The notes under the pieces were generated by a model. It saw only the letters and a program-made list of their open reading frames with translations, ran no database searches and had not been told where the DNA came from. From positions 1 to 15,340 of the forward strand of contig CAJWSN010000013.1 of NCBI GenBank assembly GCA_913046175.1: a stretch of 15,340 bases of DNA, in the 5' to 3' direction. Both the position numbers and the translations under genes were made by a program. Position 1 is the stretch's first letter; every line of letters begins with the position of its first letter. This document shows positions 1 through 7,300 of this stretch, piece by piece. The stretch is from an uncultured Opitutia bacterium. Its GTDB lineage: Bacteria > Verrucomicrobiota > Verrucomicrobiia > Opitutales > JABJCN01.

Positions 1-3000
1 ATAAAATTATTGATATAGATCAATCACCAATTGGCAGAACACCAAGATCCAATCCCGCACTGTTCACCAACACGTGGGACATGATTCGACAGTTGTTTGC
101 CGCCACAGAAGATGCACGCACGGCCGGAATGAGCCCATCCAGTTTTTCCTTCAACAGCGGAAACGGACGCTGCCCACAATGTGAAGGGCTCGGCCATGAA
201 AAAATTGAAATGCAGTTCCTCCCAGACATCTACGTGCCCTGTTCGCAATGCAATGGAGAACGCTTCAAGACTGAGGTCCTGGAGATCAAATACAGGGGGA
301 AAAGTGTGGTTGATGTACTCAATCTCACAGTCCGGGATGCGATCAAGTTCCTGCGTAACACTGTCGCCGTTCGGAAACGCCTGCAGGCACTGGAGGATGT
401 GGGACTGGACTACCTGAACCTCGGTCAGCCTCTAAACACCCTTTCAGGCGGAGAGTCGCAAAGGCTCAAGCTGGTGAAGTACCTCAACAAGTTTAATGAC
501 GGTGACCCAGGCGCGCTCATCCTCCTTGATGAGCCAACAACCGGTCTGCATCGACATGACATAAAGAATTTGATCGATCTCTTCCATTCCTTGGTTGAAA
601 GGGGACACAGCCTCTTGGTGATTGAGCATCAAATGGATGTGCTCAAGTCAGTTGACTGGCTTATTGAAATGGGACCAGAGGCTGGATCCCAGGGAGGGTG
701 CGTCATGGCCCAGGGAACCCCGGAACAACTTTCTAAAAGCCAGGCTGTTTCAGCCAGATGGCTGCAGGACGCCCTGCAGAAAACATCAGGGAAATGCCCG
801 CCCCTGCTCCTGCATGAAGAAAAGACGGCTTATGGAAAGAAAGGCCATTCAACCAAACAAGCCCTGCGGGTCCAGGGAGCACGCGAACACAACCTCCAGA
901 ATCTCAGTATTGAGATTCCCCATCGTCAGACAACAGTGGTCACAGGAGTTTCAGGTTCCGGCAAATCAACTCTCGCCTTTGACATTATCTTTGCCGAAGG
1001 ACAAAGACGTTTCCTTGAATCCATCTCTTCGTATACACGACAATTTGTGGAGCAATTGCCAAGGCCGGACATCGACACTCTTGAAGGCATTTCCCCAACA
1101 GTGGCCATTGAGCAACGAGCGACCCGTGGGACGCGTAAATCCACCGTGGCAACAATCACGGAGGTCGCACATTACCTGAGGCTCTTGTATGCACGCGCAG
1201 GAGTTCAACACAATCCAAGGACGGGCAACGCTGTCGAAGGACAATCAACCGAGATTCTTGGCAATCGGCTGAAGGCAACGGTCGGGAACCACCGGAACCC
1301 TCGAGTCCCCCACTTGTACCTGTGCGCCCCGCTCATCCGGGGCCGCAAGGGTCATCACGAACCACTGGCGACCTGGGCACGGAATCATGGCTACAAGATG
1401 CTAAGGATTGATGGGGAAATTGTTCCACTGGGAAAGTTCGAGAAGCTCAACCGCTACCAGGAACACGACATTGAACTGGTGGTGGAAGACTTTGGTCAAA
1501 AAGGCTGCGAATTTGCAGACAAGTCAGATTCTGCAAGAAGTGACGCTCTTCAATTTAACCTTGGCCTTGCACTCAAGCACGGGAAAGGAACGGCCTTCCT
1601 GCTCCAACCCACCAAGGGTATTATTGAATGGTATTCCACCACACGCGCTGATCCTGAGACTGGGGAATCTTTCCCCGAACTGGATCCAAAGCACTTCTCG
1701 TGGAACTCACCTAAAGGTTGGTGTCCAGAATGCAGGGGATTTGGCATCACAGACGAAGATTACCATACCGGGCGGGGTGAAACCGCCCACGACCTCCCCT
1801 GCCCCACCTGCGAAGGCACACGACTCAACGATTTCAGTCGAGCAGTTCGTCTGCCACTCGATAAAATAGGCTCCATTTCACTGCCAGGGCTTCTGGCCTT
1901 GAACTCGTGCGAACTACTGAAAACAATCCAGCGGCTGAAGCTAGACGACAGGGGTGATGCAATTGCCAAAGACATTATTCCCCAAGTCCGGGAAAGGCTG
2001 GCTTTTATGGATGAGGTCGGTCTTGGCTACTTGGCCTTGGATCGGTCAACATCAACCCTCTCCGGAGGGGAGGCCCAAAGAATTCGGCTGGCCTCCCAGC
2101 TTGGTGTCAACCTTTCAGGCGTGCTGTATGTGCTGGATGAGCCGACAATCGGCCTTCATCCACGTGACAATGACCGACTTCTTGAATCCGTGCAAAGACT
2201 CAAGGAGAAAGGAAATACCATACTGGTGGTCGAGCATGATGAATCCACAATGCGCAAGGCAGATCAAGTGGTGGACCTGGGTCCAGGAGCCGGTGTGCAT
2301 GGGGGGCAGTTGCTCGCCCAGGGGCCACTCGACAGCCTGCTGAACAACAAGGATTCAATCACAGGCCGTTTTTTACGAAAGAAAATCCAGCATCCCATCC
2401 TTGGTTCACGCCGCAAATTGCCAAAACCGCCAAGGCATCGAGGCAAAAACCCTGAATGGATGGTTCTCAGGAAATCCATCCTGCGCAATCTCAAGGGAGA
2501 TGACCTGTACCTGCCACTGGCACGTTTGATTGCGGTTTGCGGCGTCTCAGGGGCAGGAAAATCCACCTTAACCCGGGACCTGCTCAAACCTGCGGTCCAA
2601 CTCGCATCCAAGGCCAAGGCGATCACCCTGGCCGGGCAGGACTTCATGGAGGCGACAGGACTATATTCAGCCGACGGCAAATCGCCGGCCCTTGGCAAAC
2701 TCCAAAACGGCCACGGCTTCCGGCAAGTCATCGAAGTCGACCAGAATCCCATTGGCAAAACACCACGCTCCACCCCCGCCACTTATCTTGGCGCCTTCGA
2801 CCTGATCCGTGCATTCTTTGCCGGACTCCCCGCATCAAAAATGCGCGGCCACACGGCCAGCACCTTTTCCTTCAACACAAAGAACGGGCGTTGTGAATCC
2901 TGTAAGGGAGTCGGGCGGATAAAGCTGGAAATGAACTTCATGCCCAACACATACATCGTGTGTGAAGAATGCATGGGAAGACGTTACGATGCCCAGCTTG

Positions 3001-3527
3001 GGGACATCCGCTGGAAAGGCCGCACCATTGCAGGGGTGTTGGCAATGACATTCGTGGAGGCTGCAGAATTCTTCGCCTTCCACTCGCGTCTGAAGGAAAT
3101 GCTGGACCTGATGACAGAAACAGGTCTCGGATATCTGACACTCGGGCAAAGTTCACCAACCCTCAGCGGAGGAGAAGCCCAGCGGCTCAAGCTCGCCACA
3201 GAAGTCGCCAAGGGCCTACAAACCTGGAAGGAGCGAAAGCACGGACAAGCCCCAAGAAATCTTTTCCTGCTTGAGGAACCCACCATTGGGCTGCACCTGA
3301 GTGACTGCGTAAACCTTATTCAAATGTTGCATCGCCTTGTGGACCTCGGTCACACCGTGATAGTCATTGAACACAACACGGAAATACTCGCTGAGGCGGA
3401 CTATCTGGTGGAGGTAGGCCCTGAAGGAGGCGAAGCCGGCGGACGAATCCTGTATCAGGGGACGCCTGAAGGAATCCTTAAGTTAAAGAAAAGCCCAACC
3501 GCCAGGTACCTCAAGGGCATGGTTTGA
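1..3527 (+). CDS. uvrA: Tandem (double) UvrA excinuclease ABC subunit A, 5'-truncated by the window
   Basis: This is the damage-recognition ATPase of nucleotide excision repair, which works with UvrB. The frame is open from base 3, so the gene begins upstream; 1,174 codons are visible. They encode one and a half UvrA proteins. Copy A contributes only its second ATPase half (to about 780): DQSPIGRTPRSNPA at 18, zinc cysteines CPQC (171-182) and CSQC (240-251), signature LSGGESQ (441) and LLDEPTTGLH (DEP at 528-536). Copy B starts near 861 with both halves. Half I has GVSGSGKST (945-971), a UvrB-binding-like region, CPEC (1722) and CPTC (1800), LSGGEAQ (2058) and LDEPTIGLH (2136). Half II has GVSGAGKST (2541-2567), CESC (2892), CEEC (2961), LSGGEAQ (3162) and LLEEPTIGLH, where Glu replaces the Walker B Asp (3273). 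Half I of copy B lacks most of the insertion domain. A full protein of about 1,800-1,900 residues is inferred, as in Chlamydia. The family call is certain. Confidence 0.96.
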   Translation, partial: KIIDIDQSPIGRTPRSNPALFTNTWDMIRQLFAATEDARTAGMSPSSFSFNSGNGRCPQCEGLGHEKIEMQFLPDIYVPCSQCNGERFKTEVLEIKYRGKSVVDVLNLTVRDAIKFLRNTVAVRKRLQALEDVGLDYLNLGQPLNTLSGGESQRLKLVKYLNKFNDGDPGALILLDEPTTGLHRHDIKNLIDLFHSLVERGHSLLVIEHQMDVLKSVDWLIEMGPEAGSQGGCVMAQGTPEQLSKSQAVSARWLQDALQKTSGKCPPLLLHEEKTAYGKKGHSTKQALRVQGAREHNLQNLSIEIPHRQTTVVTGVSGSGKSTLAFDIIFAEGQRRFLESISSYTRQFVEQLPRPDIDTLEGISPTVAIEQRATRGTRKSTVATITEVAHYLRLLYARAGVQHNPRTGNAVEGQSTEILGNRLKATVGNHRNPRVPHLYLCAPLIRGRKGHHEPLATWARNHGYKMLRIDGEIVPLGKFEKLNRYQEHDIELVVEDFGQKGCEFADKSDSARSDALQFNLGLALKHGKGTAFLLQPTKGIIEWYSTTRADPETGESFPELDPKHFSWNSPKGWCPECRGFGITDEDYHTGRGETAHDLPCPTCEGTRLNDFSRAVRLPLDKIGSISLPGLLALNSCELLKTIQRLKLDDRGDAIAKDIIPQVRERLAFMDEVGLGYLALDRSTSTLSGGEAQRIRLASQLGVNLSGVLYVLDEPTIGLHPRDNDRLLESVQRLKEKGNTILVVEHDESTMRKADQVVDLGPGAGVHGGQLLAQGPLDSLLNNKDSITGRFLRKKIQHPILGSRRKLPKPPRHRGKNPEWMVLRKSILRNLKGDDLYLPLARLIAVCGVSGAGKSTLTRDLLKPAVQLASKAKAITLAGQDFMEATGLYSADGKSPALGKLQNGHGFRQVIEVDQNPIGKTPRSTPATYLGAFDLIRAFFAGLPASKMRGHTASTFSFNTKNGRCESCKGVGRIKLEMNFMPNTYIVCEECMGRRYDAQLGDIRWKGRTIAGVLAMTFVEAAEFFAFHSRLKEMLDLMTETGLGYLTLGQSSPTLSGGEAQRLKLATEVAKGLQTWKERKHGQAPRNLFLLEEPTIGLHLSDCVNLIQMLHRLVDLGHTVIVIEHNTEILAEADYLVEVGPEGGEAGGRILYQGTPEGILKLKKSPTARYLKGMV

Positions 3528-3579
3528 TTTTCCGGCAGCAGGATGGTGATTCCCTCCCATTTTAATTGTTCAGAAAAGC

Positions 3580-4125
3580 CTAATCATTCAAAAGATCATT
3601 TTCAGGATCTGCCAGACAAAGCCAATTCCTCCAAACCTCAAGAAATGAGCTGGCCCAAATACCTGGAGAACTCCGGATGGATTGAGCCACTTCCTCACTT
3701 GTCCACCATTGCCCCTCGCTTATTTCTGCCGGATTCAGCTTAAAGGGCCCTGAATGAAGCCCCGTGTAGACCTTCACGAACTCCCATCCGTTATCACGGG
3801 AAGGTTCCAACTTGAAAAGAAATCGCAGATTCCGAGGCGCTTGCACTCCAAGTTCTTCCTGAATCTCACGTTCAATTGCAGGAAGATAGTCCTCACCCTT
3901 GTCCAGATGACCCGATGCGGAACTGTCCCAGCAACCAGGATGAACATCCTTGGCCATTGAACGCTTTTGCAGAAAGATTTTGTTCGAATGATTCAAGATC
4001 AGCACATGAACGGCACGGTGAAAAAGGCCTTTCTCATGCACTTCGCGCCGGCTTGATTGACCGATGACACGATCCCGTTCATCAACAACGTCAAATATTT
4101 CATCGGGGCGCTGCGCAGGTTCCAC
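3580..4125 (-). CDS. Nudix hydrolase, YfcD / isopentenyl-diphosphate-isomerase-like, coupled to folE2
   Basis: The gene encodes a 181-residue protein. A complete Nudix box (G-x5-E-x7-REU-x-EE-x-GU) lies at residues 72-94, from GHLDKGE to REIQEELGV; it binds metal and cleaves nucleoside-diphosphate-type substrates. The flanks (FDVVDERDRVIG near residue 11, HRAVHVLIL near 36, QKRSMAKDVHPGCWD near 53) match the YfcD branch, which resembles type I isopentenyl-diphosphate isomerase. The frame is open to 4380, but that part lies inside folE2. I chose the GTG at 4125 because an AAAGGGGG ribosome-binding site lies 7 bases before it and overlaps the folE2 stop. The gene starts 13 bases after folE2, so co-translation is likely. 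That context suggests, without proving, that the substrate is dihydroneopterin triphosphate. A general house-cleaning Nudix enzyme or an isomerase is the alternative. Confidence 0.88.
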   Translation of the reverse strand: MEPAQRPDEIFDVVDERDRVIGQSSRREVHEKGLFHRAVHVLILNHSNKIFLQKRSMAKDVHPGCWDSSASGHLDKGEDYLPAIEREIQEELGVQAPRNLRFLFKLEPSRDNGWEFVKVYTGLHSGPFKLNPAEISEGQWWTSEEVAQSIRSSPGIWASSFLEVWRNWLCLADPENDLLND

Positions 4126-4132
4126 TTGCCTG

Positions 4133-4140
4133 CCCCCTTT
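4133..4140 (-). promoter_or_regulatory. Ribosome-binding site of the Nudix gene, overlapping the folE2 stop codon
   Basis: Read on the minus strand, the sequence is AAAGGGGG, seven bases before the GTG at 4125. It shares two bases with the TAA stop of folE2 (4141-4139). It is one of the stronger Shine-Dalgarno matches in the window. It fixes the Nudix start and suggests translational coupling to folE2. Confidence 0.6.
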
Positions 4141-5077
4141 ACCGCACCAGACTCCGGAAATCCGGAAAGCCTTCCCTGAAACCATCAGGAACCCCCTTGC
4201 AGGCCACGGCCACTGCATCATGGGAATGAAGGGATTCAAGATGGGAGCAGATGACCTTGAAGTCGATAATTCTCGAGTCCTGGTCGAGTTCCCTGTAGAG
4301 TAAGCGAATTGCATCCTCAACAAAGACCTGAAAAGCCCCGTTGAGCTCAGCAAAAGCCTGCTCATCCTCCCGTCGAACAATGACCTGGGTCTCGGTCTTC
4401 AGGGCATTGAGGCAATGATCACGCAATTCCTCAATCGTCAGGTTGGCTTCAGGGTCAACCTTGACGGTTACACGGGCAGTGCTGCGCTGGGAATGAGGGA
4501 CACCAAAAACCTGACGATGTTCGCGGGCATGCTCAACCAAGCTGTTGGAGCAGGGACATGCGGATGAATATACAAAATCAAGTTCCAGATATTTGCAGAG
4601 CGTGCCTGAACCATCAATACTGGCGAGAAAAGCTGTATCATAATACTGGTAACCAACAAGACCACTGCGAAGACTTGGCTTGAGAAGAGGGTATGAAAAT
4701 GAAATATGCAGAAAGGCATTATCCTCTCCGAGTGCCTCCTGAAGCCGAACAAGAACAGCATCAAGCGTTGCCAGTGAAAAGACCGAGTCCTTGAACTCAT
4801 AAAATGTTCGCATGATGCGGGACATATTGATTCCCTTGTCCCCCGCCTTGAGTGAAACGGTGCCGGTCACAGCTGCGTCAACTGTCCTTGGGTCGCCCTT
4901 GTCCCCGCGGACTTGAATTGGGAGCCTAAAATTTGAGGAACCCACCTGACCCACGGGGACATCCGCACCCTGAATGGCATGCTCGGATGTGTTCTGGATG
5001 TCAGGCAATGTGCCCCGGTATTCCTCCGAAACGGAGAAAGACTCATCATATTCGCTGGATGAATTGTCCTCTGGCAT
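4139..5077 (-). CDS. folE2: GTP cyclohydrolase IB (FolE2)
   Basis: This enzyme converts GTP to 7,8-dihydroneopterin triphosphate in the cytoplasm, the first step toward folate and, where present, queuosine. The 312 residues fit the FolE2 (COG1469) family. Visible landmarks are DIQNTSEHAIQ near residue 26, GDKGINMSR at 79-87, the metal-ligand segment SSACPCSNSL with C174 and C176 (one Cys of this motif binds the catalytic metal in characterised FolE2), GVPHSQRS with H195, and a C-terminal CSHLESLHSHDAVA. FolE2 is unrelated in sequence to zinc-dependent FolE (type IA) and in studied species can use other metals. The ATG at 5077 is the first usable start; only a weak AAGGG lies upstream, three bases away. 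About 160 bases separate it from the divergent gene at 5238. The first gene of a two-gene unit with the Nudix hydrolase. Confidence 0.95.
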   Translation of the reverse strand: MPEDNSSSEYDESFSVSEEYRGTLPDIQNTSEHAIQGADVPVGQVGSSNFRLPIQVRGDKGDPRTVDAAVTGTVSLKAGDKGINMSRIMRTFYEFKDSVFSLATLDAVLVRLQEALGEDNAFLHISFSYPLLKPSLRSGLVGYQYYDTAFLASIDGSGTLCKYLELDFVYSSACPCSNSLVEHAREHRQVFGVPHSQRSTARVTVKVDPEANLTIEELRDHCLNALKTETQVIVRREDEQAFAELNGAFQVFVEDAIRLLYRELDQDSRIIDFKVICSHLESLHSHDAVAVACKGVPDGFREGFPDFRSLVR

Positions 5078-5237
5078 TAGCCCTTGTGGTGGTTTCTTGC
5101 GTGAAAAGCTGGTTCGGAAATAAAATGAACGGGCAGTATGGAAAAAGGCGCTGTCGTGTAAACCTTGGATTTTATTATTACACCAGAATCAAAAAAAGCT
5201 TCCAAAAGAGGAAAGGGATTTCCACAATCCAAAAATA

Positions 5238-6035
5238 GTGGGGTATTATTTCAGGATTCTTGGTTCAAGCAGCTCGGGCAACTGCGCACTCCTCAAGACG
5301 GAGAACTGCACCATACTGATTGATGCAGGATTCTCTGGCAAACGAATCTGCGAAATGCTGGAGAATTCCGGTGAACACATTGACAATATTGACGCGGTAT
5401 TCATCACCCATGAGCATTCAGATCATGCAACAGGGATCAAGGGGTTATCCCGTTTCTCACACCTGAAATACCATGCAAACCGAGATACCGCGCAGGCCAT
5501 CCGGGAGAATTTGAAAAGACGGGTAAACTGGCAGGTATTCGATACCGGTCGCACCTTCACTTTCCGGGACCTTCAGGTCTCCCCGTTCTCCATTCCACAT
5601 GATGCCTATGACCCAGTTGGTTTTCTTTTTTCCTGGGGAACAGACGATTTGTTCAACCCACCCCGTAAACTTGCCTGGTTGACCGACCTGGGCTACGTGC
5701 CGGAAATGGTGAAGGAGAAAATCCGTGATGTGGACTACCTGGTTCTTGAGGCAAACCATGACAGGGAGATGCTTGAAATGGACACCCGCCGGCCCTGGTC
5801 CTTGAAACAACGCATTCTCGGACGTCACGGGCATCTTTCCAACAAGTCAGCCAGTGAACTCCTCAAGGAAGTCAGCAACCCAGGCTGGAAAAGGGTGTTC
5901 TTGGCGCACTTGAGCAGGGACTGCAACAACGTCGAACTTGTTCGGCGCACCTTCGCGCCCATTGAAGAAGCACAAGGTTGCGCAATGACAGTTGTTGACC
6001 CCTGCAACCCGGAGGGAATGACTGTAACAGGGTAG
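5238..6035 (+). CDS. Metallo-beta-lactamase-fold hydrolase, YycJ/WalJ-like
   Basis: The protein has 265 residues. It begins with the LGSSSSGNC motif (residues 8-16) typical of YycJ/WalJ proteins. The metal-binding motif THEHSDH gives H58, H60, D62 and H63. Further expected ligands follow: PHDA (H121), LTDLG (D150), EANHD (171-175) and LAHLSRDCN (H224). Firmicute WalJ is linked to DNA repair as a probable 5' exonuclease, and a nuclease role is the best guess here, by family only. The start is a GTG at 5238, chosen because family members begin a few residues before GSxSSGNC and no in-frame ATG, GTG or TTG lies upstream. No Shine-Dalgarno sits at normal spacing; a purine-rich GAGGAAAGGG lies about 20 bases before the start. 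The gene converges on the LptF/G gene with a 26-base gap. Confidence 0.9.
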   Translation: MGYYFRILGSSSSGNCALLKTENCTILIDAGFSGKRICEMLENSGEHIDNIDAVFITHEHSDHATGIKGLSRFSHLKYHANRDTAQAIRENLKRRVNWQVFDTGRTFTFRDLQVSPFSIPHDAYDPVGFLFSWGTDDLFNPPRKLAWLTDLGYVPEMVKEKIRDVDYLVLEANHDREMLEMDTRRPWSLKQRILGRHGHLSNKSASELLKEVSNPGWKRVFLAHLSRDCNNVELVRRTFAPIEEAQGCAMTVVDPCNPEGMTVTG

Positions 6036-6061
6036 CCAGAGATCGAGTTTGACAGGAGAAA

Positions 6062-7165
6062 TCAGCGAACCTTCCCGGTCAGGTAGAGGGCAAAAAGCCC
6101 CATGGCCAACAATGGAGACCAACCCGCAACAATGGGTTTTATAATTTCCTGCTCCCCAAGTAACCGGCTGAGTCCGGACAAAATAAGAAACGCGACAAAA
6201 ATCAAGATGGCCTTGGATGCCCCAACCATCGGGTTGGTCCGTGTTCCACCAAGGGCAAAGGGAACCCCGACCATCAAGGCCAATACGCAGTTAAAGGAAC
6301 CAGCGAGTGCCTGATGATAACGAACGGCGTAACGTTTGGACTCCTTGTCCCCTCCACCGGCATGAACCTTCTTTAAATCCTGAAGTTCCTTGATGGACAG
6401 GTCACCTATTTTCTTTTGCCGAGCCAAAAGCATTCTTGGAGAATCAATATTCTGGAGTTTCAGTTCCTTAAAATCGTCCAATTGCTTCGGTAATCCCGCT
6501 TTGTTAAAAGGAACCCGGCGACCCTCACGAAAGGTCCACGTGTCTGTATCCGCATCAAAAACTGCTGTCCTGGATGTAAATCGCTCGAGAACCTGACCCT
6601 GCTCATCACGCCTGTAGAGGTACACGCCATAACCTGTGTTTGTGGGTTGATGGAAACGATTCATCACCCACAGCCTGCGAGCTGCAGAATTCTCAAAGGT
6701 CAAATGTTGAATCCAGCCGGTTTCCTGAAGATTCGTTTCCTTCCATGCCAAGCGCTCGTGGATTTCCCGGGATTTCTCCACGGACAAGGACAGTCCACCA
6801 CTTCCAAGCAGGTAAAGGCCAGCCGATAGAAGCACCCCAAAAAACAGATTCATCCGCATCAAACCCCAAATCCCCCTGCCAGTCGACCGCATTGCCGTAA
6901 TTTCCTGATTCCTGTGGAGGGTTCCATAACTGATGAGGGTCGAAACGAGGACACTCAGAGGCAGCACCGGCAACAACAGAGATGGAGTCAGCCAGAGGAA
7001 GTATTTCAGGATTTCAACAATTCCAGCACCATGTTTGAGAAAATCCCCCAGGTTGTCGTACAGGTTCTGGATGTAGAAAAGTCCAAGGACAAAGCCCGTG
7101 GTGAGACCGAAGGACTTTAGCCATTCACGCCCAAGATGTCTGTCAATCGTATCCGGAAAACTCAC
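6062..7165 (-). CDS. LPS export permease, LptF/LptG (YjgP/YjgQ) family
   Basis: This 367-residue inner-membrane protein fits the YjgP/YjgQ family, whose members pair in the LptB2FG ABC transporter and extract LPS from the inner membrane. The layout is typical. An N-terminal amphipathic start (DRHLGREWLKSF) leads into TM1 (about 15-35). TM2 follows (about 51-77, LPVLPLSVLVSTLISYG, with RNQEITAMRSTG after it), then TM3 (about 100-125). A soluble beta-rich periplasmic domain spans about 130-270, and three C-terminal helices run from about 290. The start is a GTG at 7165, preceded in frame by a stop three codons upstream, so no longer start exists; no clear ribosome-binding site is seen. I cannot tell LptF from LptG. 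It lies about 7 kb from the lptC/lptA pair at the right end, with its partner permease outside the window. It is divergent from the symporter gene. Confidence 0.9.
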   Translation of the reverse strand: MSFPDTIDRHLGREWLKSFGLTTGFVLGLFYIQNLYDNLGDFLKHGAGIVEILKYFLWLTPSLLLPVLPLSVLVSTLISYGTLHRNQEITAMRSTGRGIWGLMRMNLFFGVLLSAGLYLLGSGGLSLSVEKSREIHERLAWKETNLQETGWIQHLTFENSAARRLWVMNRFHQPTNTGYGVYLYRRDEQGQVLERFTSRTAVFDADTDTWTFREGRRVPFNKAGLPKQLDDFKELKLQNIDSPRMLLARQKKIGDLSIKELQDLKKVHAGGGDKESKRYAVRYHQALAGSFNCVLALMVGVPFALGGTRTNPMVGASKAILIFVAFLILSGLSRLLGEQEIIKPIVAGWSPLLAMGLFALYLTGKVR

Positions 7166-7300
7166 TGTCGGTTAAGAATGTAGAACAAGGTCTCAGAGAA
7201 AAGATATTTGTGTCACATGAAAACAGGAACCTTAAAGCCTTGCCACCAAATAGACGCTCACAATAAGTTCATCCGTTTTCAAACCCCCCATGTAAATTTG

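Noticed and set aside
622..1179. A 185-codon open frame on the + strand inside uvrA
   Set aside because: It overlaps the UvrA linker and Walker A region in another frame; the UvrA frame carries all the conserved motifs.
2264..2782. A 172-codon open frame on the minus strand inside uvrA
   Set aside because: It lies wholly opposite conserved UvrA sequence, shows no recognisable motif and has the composition of a reverse-strand shadow.
3528..3579. Possible terminator between uvrA and the convergent Nudix gene
   Set aside because: I could find no stable stem with a T-tract in these 52 bases on either strand.
4126..4380. N-terminal extension of the Nudix frame into folE2
   Set aside because: The extra 85 residues have no Nudix-like pattern and are folE2 read in another frame; a strong ribosome-binding site supports the GTG at 4125.
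7209..7217. TGTGTCACA, a palindrome resembling half of a CRP-type site
   Set aside because: It is only nine bases with a one-base centre, not the TGTGA-N6-TCACA arrangement, and is likely chance.
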